NCBI RefSeq assembly: GCF_041146795.1
Contig: NC_135177.1
Coordinates: forward strand, 37,965,060 to 38,029,059
Reading direction: 5' to 3'
DNA length: 64,000 nucleotides
Source of the DNA: Maylandia zebra
Taxonomy: Eukaryota > Chordata > Actinopteri > Cichliformes > Cichlidae
Positions 52,448 through 63,122 of this stretch are shown here, piece after piece. The notes below the pieces were generated by a model, which worked only from the letters and a program-made list of their open reading frames with translations, was not told the DNA's origin and did not search any database. The position numbers and the translations under genes were made by a program. Numbering within the stretch: position 1 is the first letter of the stretch; each line of letters begins with the position of its first letter.

Positions 52448-53334
52448 TGTGGCTGCGTCCCAATCCAGCGACCGCACGCTTCGTAGTGCGCATTTGTAGA
52501 CCGATTACGTCACAGCGACGTCTTTCGCTACTCAGGTTATAAGTCACTCAAATAACTTAAAAATGTAATTGTTTGTTTTATTCCGCGTTTTATTTGTTCC
52601 GGAGTGAATCGGTTTGGATGAGATTAAAGTTATTAGATTAAATTAAACTTTATTAATCCATCGTTGGGTTCCTCCGGGATTTTCACACAGCTGAATAAAC
52701 GTCAAAGTGTGAGACAGTCGAGAGTCCTGTTATATTTTAGATAGGAAAGAGCAGACGGCCGAATTTATTAAACTCCACCGAGACAGCGGTGACGCTAATC
52801 TGAAGGCGAGAACGTCACATTTCACAGCCTCGCACTTCCGGCCTTCTCGGTCTTCGAAGGACCCGGCACACAGACCGCGAAGGCCGGGTCCTTCGAAGGA
52901 TGCAGCCCGACGCTTTGGGACACTTCTCCAATTCTAAGAGGCCGACAAATGCGTCCTTCATTTCCCCAAATTTGAAGTGTGGTCCGGTGTACACTTCGTG
53001 GTCCCATATATCCCACATTTCATAGCGCGGCGGTGGGTGTGGATATTTTGTTCGAAAAAAAGAAAAAACAGCGGATGCCTGAAGCGGAGCAGCTGAAGAG
53101 TAAACTTTAAGTAAGTACTGAATATGATGTCACTTATTTATGTGCAAATGTTTAATAATGAAGAACATTAAAACATGACTGTTGGCCACATGTCGGCACA
53201 GTTGTGACGTTAGTGACGTTTGTACTAACTTGGTTTTAAAGCCTTTAAATATGCGCCGTTCAATAGCTGAGCTTAATCTGACAGAGAATGTGATGATTTT
53301 GTGGATAATTAAAGTCGGTCATATATCCACAAAC

Positions 53335-53492
53335 ACAACAATGTGCAATACTTTTTGTGCAATACTTTTGTAAATAGTCAACGGTGCAATAGACTCAATA
53401 CTTGAAATGTGCAATTCACTTGTATTTTTATTTTTATTCCTATTTATTCTATTTATCCCCTTCGTATATTTTATTTATATTGTCTCTGTATT

Positions 53493-53525
<33 letters not shown>

Positions 53526-53632
53526 ATAACTCTGTAACTTCTGTCGGTGCTGTGCTTTTTTTGGAAATCGAATTTCCCAGAGGACCCACCCGAGGGATTA
53601 ATAAAGTTCTATCTAATCTAATCTAACAAGCT
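53335..53632 (+). mobile_element. LINE 3' UTR fragment
   Basis: An AT-rich segment with a short TG run (53505-53526) ends 'gagggattaataaagttcta' followed by tandem 'tctaa'. This is the terminus of a LINE of the same broad group as 9425-10323. A short inverted relative is at about 52627-52690. No coding part remains. Confidence 0.65.
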
Positions 53633-53912
53633 GAAAGTCAGTGATGCTGCTCGGTTTGCAGTCCTGAACATCACGGCACAAGCAGGATTCACTGCACTGT
53701 TAATGTGAGCTGTGTTATATTGCTGCCTCAGATACTCAACTAATCAAAGTGATGTCATAAAAAATTTAAAAAACATTTTTCTCCATTTCTGTCACACAAA
53801 GCTGTATGAAACGTTTCTCGTGGTTAGTATCATGGTTGCTAGGCAACCTCAGCAGCACGACGGAGGCCAGACCGTCCCGTTTCACCAGCCTCTCACTTCT
53901 CCTACTTCGTAG

Positions 53913-55265
53913 TAGAGATGGACTGATCCGATATTACGTATCGGTCCGATACTGACCTAATCTACTGGATCGGATATCGGAGAAAAATAAAAAATGTAAT
54001 CCGATCCATTAAATATCACGAAAGCACCTCACAAAACTTGCAACACGCCGTAACTCACCTCAGAACGTTAGCACGTCGGAGCAGTATGCATCACGTGATA
54101 GAGCGGCTGTGGCATGCGGGACCTGTCGGTGGTCTGGATAGCATGTGGAGCTTCGCTAGCAACCCGGCATTTCATCTCCGACAAAGTTATCCCGAGAGAA
54201 GTAAAGCAAGTGTGTAAGTCCATCTCTGAATGTAAAGCATTCCTGCGTTAAGCTTAACAAGCGACTGCCTCTTCTTGCTGCTACTTCAATCATGAAACTG
54301 CTTAATGATCAGCTGATCGGCTTTTCTGTCGCGAGTCCGTCTCTCTTGTTTGCTTTTGGCCCACTTTGCAGCAGAAAGAGGAAGCCAGCGGCTGAACAAC
54401 AGCAGCACATTTAAGCTTGATCAGCTGTTGTTAGAATGTATTTAATATTACTTTCTACACCAGGATCCTTTTCTACGTAGCTGACGCTGGTAACTGTGCA
54501 GGGGCGGATCTAGCAAAGTTTAGCCAGGGGGGCCGATAGGGCATTAACAGGGAAAAGGGGGCACAAAGACATACTTTTCTTTCTTATTCTCATTTAAAAT
54601 GTCGAGCTTTTAATAAATAATTATCTGACACCCAAAGTTTTAATCTGATGTAAAATGAATAGAAGTCCATTACTGTATATAGTGACTATTAAGTCTAATA
54701 TACCCTAGTAAGCTATAGTACTTTTTCCTTTGGGAAGGTACCATCTGTGCAGTCTGCAATTTTGTTGAAGAAAGATGTTGAATCTATTTAATATTTCTTG
54801 AAAAATAATTGATTTCTGTGCATTTTTTTCCACACTGCATCAAATTAAGGTTGATTACATCGATTAAGCATCATGAGGTGGAGTGTGAGGGGTGGTTCCC
54901 TATTTTTTATTTATTTATTTTTGTTGTTGCTGGGAGTTGGAACCCTATTAGTTAGATTGCTTAATATTTACACTAAGTACTCTTTAAAATACCAGAATAG
55001 GGAGGATGGTGTAGGTTTAAGTTTATTAGATTGATCAGTATTGCTGAACTATGAAATTTTTTTTTTTTGCATACAGGTATAACAGAATAGCTTTAGTGTA
55101 GTTGTTGTTTTAAACTTGAGTATGAACTTATACAAAATGCAGCAAGATATTAAAAAACAGTTTTATTGATTAAAAACACTATATCGGATTCATATCGGTA
55201 TCGGCAGATATCCAAATTTATGATATCGGTATCGGACATAAAAAAGTGGTATCGTGCCATCTCTA
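53913..55265. mobile_element. Non-autonomous hAT element, copy 2
   Basis: 1353 bases. Same ends as 22303-23608 ('tagagatggactgatccgat' ... 'gtgccatctcta'), flanked by an exact 8-bp duplication CTTCGTAG (53905-53912 and 55266-55273). It lies inside the Harbinger-like element and therefore is younger than it. Confidence 0.92.
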
Positions 55266-55352
55266 CTTCGTAGTACACACAGTTCGCAGACTACATACGG
55301 CGGGTACTAGGAAGTACGAGAAGGGTGTGGTCTGGATTGGGACACAGCCTGT

Positions 55353-55931
55353 ATGTGTGAGAGGAATTTGCATCATAGCTCAGTGGCGCCACCTGGTGAC
55401 AACATGACATTAGTGTTCAGAATGAAGCCTGGATGGGAGTATCGGGGTCACACATGTTGTGACAAACGCAAATCACTCCATCTGTTTATGAAACGCCATC
55501 AGCAGCAGCCAATCAGTGAGGGACAGACTTGATGAAGCGTGTGCTTTGCACAGGGGCAGGAGAAGCAGAAACATCTGCAGCATCTGTTCACTCATCATCA
55601 TCATCAGTCCTGTTAGTACGCGGGCAGCTGCTGGCATTTATGTTTATGTGCAAGGCTAACATCTCATATTTACTGCACACAGCGTTACCGTAGAGACGCT
55701 TTGGAAGTACATGTTAGGCAGCCTTCGTCTCTGAGAGGACGTCAAATTCTAACGTGTTAATAATGAAAAACTGAGATTGTTCTTGTTCGGTCGATTGTTA
55801 AAAAAGACAAAGAACAAAAGCTGAAGGATAACATAAAATAATGTACAATGTTTCTCACAGCTGAACACAAAGCAAAAAATGGGGATGTTTCCTCCTATTT
55901 AGTGTCTTTTTGAATATTTTGTTGAGAATGA
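55353..55931. other. Intergenic stretch, nothing recognised
   Basis: No gene or element recognised. Confidence 0.45.
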
Positions 55932-56175
55932 ACGCGACCGTGGTTCAGGGGGTTGGGAAACTCATCTTGTAACCGGGAGGTTGCCGGTTCGATCCCAGCT
56001 CCGTCTGTCTTGGTCGTTATGTCCTACCGCCTACTGGTGTTGGCCAGAGGGGTCGATGGCGCGATGTGGCAGCCAGCCTTCTGTCAGTCTACCCCGGGGC
56101 AGCTTACCTCCATCAGTGTGTGAGAGTGAATGAATAGTGGGATTGTAAAGCGCTATATAAATGCAATCTATCATT
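55932..56175 (+). mobile_element. tRNA-derived SINE, family C, full-length copy
   Basis: A tRNA-like head with 'gtggttcagggggttggga' (A-box region) and GGTTCGATCCC (B box), then the body 'cgcctactggtgttggccag' and tail 'gtaaagcgctatataaatgc'. This copy shows that the two half-SINEs at 40495 and 46833 belong together. Confidence 0.85.
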
Positions 56176-57683
56176 AATGAAAGATGAAGTCCTGACTGCT
56201 TTATGATTCGGAGACCGTTTGATGGCGTCGGGCTTTTCTGTTCAGAACCATCGGTGAATACGAAATTTAAAATTGAAATTAATTAAAGATACAGAAGCGT
56301 TTATGCCGTAGTCCTGAAGACATCTTTCCACAATAACTGAGAATCACGTTTGTGTGTGAGGTCGTTGTACCAGCGTCGCACCTGTGCAGAAGTTTAAAGC
56401 ACTTCCTTCACCTTGCTAGGTAGCAGAAGGACGCTGTGCAGAAGCCCCGCCTCCTCCCACTTCGTGCCAGAGATGAGGTGATCCCAACAGAAGACTACAT
56501 GTGGCAGGAAAACTCTGTTTCTAAGCTCGGATGTCTGAGTGACCGCTGTTCTCTGGGTCTCATTAAAGAACCTTTAAGATCATCGAGTTCCATTTGCAGC
56601 CAGTTTAGGAACATTCAAGCAAAGACGACAAGATTTAAAATTATTTTGATCTCTTCATCCAAATTTTCTTTAAAAAAATACCAGATTCAAGTTTTTAAAG
56701 TTCCTTTTTTAGCTTTGCTCCAGTACTTTTAATCATCTTTGAGATTTCTATTTGAACTTTTTCATATTATAACAAACTTTGAAACTAGCAGTGAGCTGAT
56801 TCGCCGAACGATTTCTTCCAGTTTTGGCTTCCTCTTTCTAAATCTTATGTGGCGAGATTGAATACTGAGAACATTGCAGCAGCTTCCTGCGCCTTACTGG
56901 AGCGGCAAGCAGAGCGACCACAGCCACCCTTATGGTTCATCCATCACGTCCGTGCTTGTCCCTTCAGGCTGAAGCGATGTGGTCTCCCTCAGGGATGCTT
57001 CAGTGATCTGAGGGACAACGCCATTGAGGGACTTGGAAATGTGAACTTGAGATTGTCAGGTACCAAAGAATGCTGCTGAGAGTGAAGAACATCAAAAATA
57101 GACGAGCTCAATGTTTCCACGCTGTCGTTCTGCAGCATCACAGAGAAAGGCTGTGTTTTTTTGTCCTCCGGACTGAAGTCCGACCCTGGACCTGAGCTCC
57201 GATCGTCTGGAGTGAAGCTTCGGTGAACCTCAGCTGTCGTCTGCTCACCACAGTGCAGAACATTGGCTTAAATCAGGCCCGAGGACGATGAACAAGAGTG
57301 TCTTTACATCACTTTCCCTGAAGGTTTGTCAGGTTACCATCTTTAAACGTGTTTTTAAGATGTAACGTAAGACTGGTCGGTCTCAGTGGGTCTGACTCAC
57401 TGATCAGTAATACCTAAAAAGGTTTAATTTACACAGTTTAAACATATTTACAATGAGAAAATTCTGCTCAAACAGATAAATGTGATGCATGGTGTCCCAC
57501 CAGGACACTGTACAAACAGACATGTGTTCAAACGCTGACATTTCTACCCACTGTTAAAGCGCAGGAAGCCTGAGTGGGAGCAGAAGCCGAGATTTTTTCC
57601 ACAAACTCGAGTTTTCCCTCCGTGTGTCAGGAGACCGCACGCTCACGTCTTCAACCCGGCTGCAACGGCCACGCCAAAACCGC
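56176..57683. other. Intergenic stretch, nothing recognised
   Basis: No exon or element supported. Open frames of 60-100 codons here have no recognised domain. Confidence 0.45.
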
Positions 57684-58166
57684 CATGGCGGCAGTGGCGT
57701 GTCCAGCGGGGTGGCCTGGGGGGGGCACAGGCCACCCCCCCAACCAGACTGGCCACCCCAAAGGCAAAACAATAAAATTCAATCAAATATTCGATTATGT
57801 TTTCACGGTGAAGTTCAGATATCCGAGTGTAAGTGAATGCAGCATCGGCTTCTGCGCTATGCGCATCACGTTAGCAAAGGTAGGAGAGCCAAGCACGAAA
57901 GACGGCACTGCAGGAAACAATTTTTCGGTGAAAGAAAATGAGGACAGAATAAATGTCCCGGTAAGTAATATTAAGTTTGTTGAGTTTAGTAAACTTCGGT
58001 GAAATTAGAATACCAAGGAAAAAATAACACTTAAAGAATTATTGCAGCCGTGGAATATTTCAGACAGTACGTTACTGAGGGCAGCTAACATAAGAGTTAT
58101 GAGTTATAAGATGTAATCTAAGTCGTAACATTGCTGTATGGAGCTGCAGATTTGGTTGCAGGTTAA

Positions 58167-60167
58167 CATCGCTGGACTGGCCATCGGGCATACCGGACAT
58201 ATCCCCAGTGACTTATTTTTTATTTTTTTTGTAATGGCATGAACAATGAGAGGTGGTGGATTGGCCAGATGCAGGTCGATGTGTAAAAATAACTCCGTTG
58301 TTTGGTGGTGGCTATGACGGGGCTTCCACAGAGGCAACAGGTGGATGAGGGAAGGGGAGGCAGGAGGAGAGCCCCGAGGCAGCCGCCGAGTATCAGGTGA
58401 ACTGAGCTTCAGGTAAGAAGTTATGACCTGCAGTCTATCTGGTCAAATATAAACCAAGTTTAGGTGGAGTTTATTTTCGTTGTGCTTTTTCGTACTGCGT
58501 TCTAGCCAGCTTGACAGAGTTTTTATACAGCTGGGTGGGTGCTATGATGTTACTGACAGTGAACTTTATTTTATTCATAAGGTTAGTTAGTAGAGTTGCC
58601 AACGGCTCTTTAAAAAAATGGAATGGTCCCTCATTCAGAGAAAATATTACACGTTTCGTATTGAGCTGAGAAGGAACAGTTTGTCCCGGACTTTCGCTAT
58701 AATGAAAAAAAGACACAAAGCGGGAGTTATTCTGTCGTTACGCTGCACAGCAGCCTCTTCTTCTCTCATTCTCTCCCCTGCCTCTCCTGTTGCTACTTCA
58801 ATCATGAAACTGATCAATGATCAGGATCCTTTTTTATGTAGCTGACAGCTGGTAACTGTGCAGGGGTGGATCTAGGAAAGTTTTGCCAGGGGGCCATGTA
58901 GGGCATTAACAGGGAAAGGTAGGGCACAAAGAAATACTTTTCTTTCTTATTCTCAATTCAAATATTTAGCTTTTATTAAATAATTATCTAAATCTTACAA
59001 CCAAAGTTTTTATCTGACGTAAAATGTATAGAAATCATTAGGGATGGGTATTGATAAGATTTTCACGATTCGATTCCATTTTCGATTCTGTTTATCGATT
59101 CTTTTTTAAAAAGAACACTAAGGTCGATTAGCTCAGAACTTTGTTTTATATCTTCTCTTTGAACAAGATAGAAATTTAGGAGTAACATGGCCTTACAAAC
59201 CCAGCAGTGAGATCTTAAGAGATCCAGCCTGCGGCTCTTCAATGGGGTGTCACAGGGTCCCCAGGAAAAAACATTGTAAATGTAAAATAATAAAATAAAT
59301 ATTCTTCTGTAGCAATAACAAAGTATAACATAAATTATTCTGTAGCAATTACACAAGAATATCCAGTAATGTCCCTGCCTACAATTAAACACATTCACTT
59401 ACTGAAAATCATCTGCTGTGGCAAACGGGTGCAAACCTTTGACCACAAACTGAGTCACTGCTCGGTGACATTCGTCTATCCTGCCTGAAAGGAGACGCTA
59501 CCGGTAGACTGCAGCGAGAACTGGCAGCATCTGAGCCAGACTCTGTCTGTCTCATCATGGTCACTAAATGCACAGTAATGGCAGGTTTGTAATAAGGCAG
59601 ATCGCGCTAACATAATATGTTAGTTGATTATTTACCTGCCGCATTAACGGGAGAGGACGTGCAAACGTTACCGCTGCTGCTGGGTTGAGATTCACGAGTC
59701 CGGAGTGGAATTAAAAACACGACATTCATTTAAGGTCATCACGTGTTTTTTGCATATTCGTAGTGTTTCCTCCCGTAAATGAAATCTCTACTTTGCAAGT
59801 ATTGCAAGTTGCCCTGTTGTCATCCGTTCTCGTAAAGTATAACCAAGCTTTTGAGCGTTTGAGCCGCCGTGTTTCCTGCCAGGTAAATGATGCTCCGCAA
59901 CGTGGTGACGTCATTCGGGGCGACTGGAATCGATAAGGGAATCGTTTGCAAAAATGGCAAACAATTCCAAGGATTTGAAACAGTGGGAACCGGTTCTCAA
60001 CAAGAACCGGGTTTCGATACCCATCCCTAGAAATCATACATATACCAACAAGAGAGTACATCACTGTCACAACAGCATTTGTTTTCATTCAAAGTCTTTA
60101 TGGCTTTAATACCTGGGGGGCTGGTCTGTAGTGAAAATGCCCAATTTTCTGTCCCAGTCCAGCCCTG
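58167..60167. mobile_element. Middle hAT-type element of the nest
   Basis: Starts 'catcgctggactgg' and ends 'ccagtccagccctg' (12 of 14 bases inverted), flanked by the exact 8-bp duplication CAGGTTAA (58159-58166 and 60168-60175). It lies inside the 57692-60780 element and is itself interrupted at 59039-60029. The segment at 58823-59038 is also found inside the two hAT copies at 22303 and 53913, although their ends differ. Confidence 0.88.
59039..60029 (-). mobile_element. Inner hAT element with BED-finger remnant, copy 2
   Basis: 991 bases with ends 'tagggatgggtattgataag' and 'gatacccatcccta', flanked by the exact duplication GAAATCAT (59031-59038 and 60030-60037). It is the inverse-orientation relative of 45142-46034. 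The minus strand holds the BED-finger part (A-W-L-Y-F-T-R, then C-N-T-C-K-V-E-I and G-G-N-T-T-N-M) before the frame ends. Confidence 0.9.
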
Positions 60168-60788
60168 CAGGTTAATACTGGCAGTGTCACCATGCCAGCT
60201 GACTGGATTTCATCAGCCAGTGTTGTTCTTGATCAATATTACCAAAGTTTACTATAAGGCAGCATAGAAAGTATTTACCTGATTTCAGGTTTTATTCAAA
60301 TGTTAGTCTTTTCATTTGTTTCCCCACTTTTTTCCTGTTTCAAAATCAAACACCAGTTTGTGAGAAGATTCTTCTTTTTTTAACAGGCAGATAAAGTTTT
60401 GCATTGGCTAATTTGTCAATTGTTTGTTACAAATGTTCGTATTTTAATATTCAAAAATGTTTTTGCTCAAAACATATGTGCACTACATGTCAGTAAAAAT
60501 ACTATGCAAATATTGATGTCCTTGAATGCTGAATGAACACTGACAAAGCACTGATTGCATCTCTTGTACTTTATCAACGCAGTATCTAAAAACTTTGCAC
60601 CGTAGTGGTTAAAATCTCATTCTAATAAGAGTTAAAAGCGCATTTGGTTATTAGGTTTATAGGATTATTGAATTATGGTTAACGGTTGGTAGAATTTTTT
60701 TAAAACATTATCTGCCACCCTTCTCCAAATCTGTGCCCCTACCTGGCCCCCCCAACAAAAATTTTCTAGACTCGCCACTGCATGGCGG

Positions 60789-61498
60789 GCGAAAGACTGT
60801 GACCCAGAATGTGATGTGAAAGTCGTCACGTCACAAGCAACGCGGTGAGCACAAAGACAGCGCCGTCACTCGTCTGATCCGGCCTTCACATTACCGCCAT
60901 CTTGTGCCCGCAGTCGCCTGCTGTCATCGAAAGCTGTGCTTATCTCTGTAGCTGTGTCCACTGTATGGACGGGTCCATCCCAGCTGAGAGGCGGGACCTA
61001 AACTGGAGGTGTTTGACTGTAAACTGGTGAAAGTGTGCGAGTGTCCTCTGACGTCAGCTACAATCTGCACTTCCTGTGGAAACACAGCTAGCATTAGCAT
61101 TAGCGAGGAAGCAAAGTTTAATTTGAGATGATTTCATTTTTTCACTTGAATTTCTCAGACATCAAAGTTAACCACACCACACACAGCTCGAGGCTTTTAT
61201 TCAGACGATGGTGGGATTAAAATACGTTGATCTAGTTTCAATAAGCAGAATATAAATGACTTTAAATGATCTGAAACATGTGCAGATGTTACAATGATCC
61301 ATTCAACACTGATTGGTGAAAGTCTCTGATGTTCTCCAGCTGTTTGTGCCGGCGCCTCACAGATGTGCGTTTGCTGTAGAGCAGCTGCAGAAGACGACGG
61401 TGTGCTCGGACACGTTGCAGCTCTGCAGTCTTTTGTTCCTCTCGGGCTCTGAAACAGCAGCGCGGTTTCCATGTTGATTCTTTGATCGTTGCGAGGTG
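60789..61498. other. Intergenic stretch, nothing recognised
   Basis: No gene or element supported. Confidence 0.45.
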
Positions 61499-61506
61499 AC
61501 GTACGC

Positions 61507-63114
61507 CAGAGGTGGGACCAAGTCATTGTTTTGCAAGTCTCAAGTCAAGTCTCAAGTAATGTCAGGCAAGTCCGAGTCAAGTCACAAGTCTGAAATTTTG
61601 AATTTCAAGTCCTTTCGAGTCTTTAAAAAAAACAAACGAAAAAATAATGTTGCAGTTATGCTAAATGTAAATATTAGACCATGTAATTTTAAAATCTGTG
61701 TTTTTCTCAACACATGACAAAATAGTGAACTTAGAAAATATACACAAATTGTGAAATTGCACCTCTTTAAAATGCAGCTCAATTAAACCTAGCTCCAAGA
61801 ATAATTTTCACCGACAGTTCTGAGATAAGCTGCATGTTATTCTTGGATGCGGTTGTAGGACCGGCTTTAAAATCGCATGACAAAAATATCATACACATTA
61901 AAAAAACTGCATCACCAACGTAGCCTGGACAACATTTGCTAGTTAGATGAAGTCAGCTATCTCATCGTAGCATATTTATATGCATATTTATAATCATACG
62001 GTTCTTGGAGTGAGTGCATACACTCGTGAAGTTTAGTAACTTCAGGTCACTGCAACGAGCCCAGGTACAGTTTACCGCCGGATGGGTGCAGGACCTTGAA
62101 ATGCACCGTGTAGAAAGTAAAGACCATCGTACGTATCATAAGTTTACCAGTCTCACAAATCGTCTTCATAAATACACATTCGTTAACCGTTTATTAATAT
62201 AACCTTTGAGCTCAACGGTAATTAATTAGCAGTGGAAATAATTTCTGGTAGCATCACAGAAATGTAGCAGTGACAATAATACTGTATGCTGTAATCGTAC
62301 TGGGCAATTAGTGATACAAACAACTGTTTTATCCTGTGAATAAAAGTATATGTTTTTGTCAATGTACCATAATAACAGAAGCGAAACGCAATATTGTGTC
62401 AGGACAATTCACTATTTATGCACAATAAACAAAGGAGCGACAATTTCTGTTCAGCGCCAGACTTGCTTGTAACCTATATCACCAATTATGTTATGAAAAT
62501 GACGCATTAACTACAACAGCAGACTGACCTTTGTGTAAATGCTTGGAGCAGACTAACCTGTGAGCTGGAGAGTTCTGGGACGTTATAATTGGTCTTTGAA
62601 CGGCTGCAATCCAGACCATCCGTCGCCTCTTTGTTACTTCGGAAACATGGCTCGAACAATTTCTCTTCAACGACGTAATCCGATAACAACCGATCTCTTT
62701 ACCCGTCGGCTTCCCGTGGCTGTCATGCGACCGGCTATTGCAGTTAATGATACAACAGCTTCTTGCCATTTTTGTGTTTCTTTTTATCGCTGTGTGACTG
62801 ATTTCAATTGAAAGCCTGCGTGCGCTAGTACCGCTTGCCACGAGTTCCCAGAATCCTTTGCGGTTCTACCCGTGAATGACGTCACATTTTCAATCTCTAT
62901 ATAATATGCATGTTAAATTTTATATTTGGGGTAAAATATCAAGTCTTTTCAAGTAAACCGGTTCAAGTCCAATTCAAGTCCCAAGTCATTGGTGTAAAAG
63001 TCCAAGTCAAGTCACAAGTCTTAGAACATTTTTTCAAGTCAAGTCTAAAGTCATAAAATTAATGACTCGAGTCTGACTCGAGTCCAAGTCATGTGACTCG
63101 AGTCCACACCTCTG
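61507..63114 (-). mobile_element. DNA transposon with a THAP zinc finger (P-like or hAT)
   Basis: 1608 bases. Starts 'cagaggtgggaccaagtcat' and ends 'gactcgagtccacacctctg'. The inverted match is short ('cagaggtg'), but both ends carry arrays of the 'aagtc'/'gactt' word for about 100 bases, likely transposase binding sites. It is flanked by an exact 8-bp duplication ACGTACGC (61499-61506 and 63115-63122). Both P elements and hATs make 8-bp duplications. The THAP domain it encodes points to the P superfamily, where the transposase is built on a THAP DNA-binding domain. No catalytic core is visible, so this is a deleted copy. Confidence 0.85.
62491..62841 (-). CDS. THAP-type zinc finger exon of the 61507 element
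   Basis: Up to 116 residues, with a likelier start at M-A-R-S-C-C (residue 25). The THAP pattern is present: C-C-I-I-N-C at the start, the Tyr/Phe position in C-Y-R-I, V-W-I-A-A-V-Q-R, and the closing C-S-K-H. The frame ends soon after at a stop. The sequence K-G|gtcagt just after C-S-K-H-L-H is a plausible splice donor, so this may be the first exon of a transposase whose later exons were lost. It could also be a captured host THAP exon. Confidence 0.72.
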   Translation of the reverse strand: MASGTSARRLSIEISHTAIKRNTKMARSCCIINCNSRSHDSHGKPTGKEIGCYRITSLKRNCSSHVSEVTKRRRMVWIAAVQRPIITSQNSPAHRLVCSKHLHKGQSAVVVNASFS

Positions 63115-63122
63115 ACGTACGC

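Larger units (their letters stand above)
52451..55349. mobile_element. PIF/Harbinger-like non-autonomous element with insertions
   Basis: Starts 'ggctgcgtcccaatccag' and ends 'ctggattgggacacagcc', an inverted terminal pair differing at one position. It is flanked by a possible 3-bp duplication TGT, the length expected for PIF/Harbinger. Internal 'cttcgaagga' blocks (52850-52910) resemble fish Harbinger termini. A LINE 3' tail (53335-53632) and a hAT (53913-55265) lie inside it. No transposase is visible. Confidence 0.6.
57692..60780. mobile_element. Outer hAT-type element of a three-level nest
   Basis: Termini 'cagtggcgtgtccag' and '...ctagactcgccactg' are inverted, flanked by the exact 8-bp duplication CATGGCGG (57684-57691 and 60781-60788). 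Its own sequence is only about 1.1 kb (57692-58158 and 60176-60780), the rest being a nested insertion. An open stretch at 57780-58002 has no recognised domain. Confidence 0.9.
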
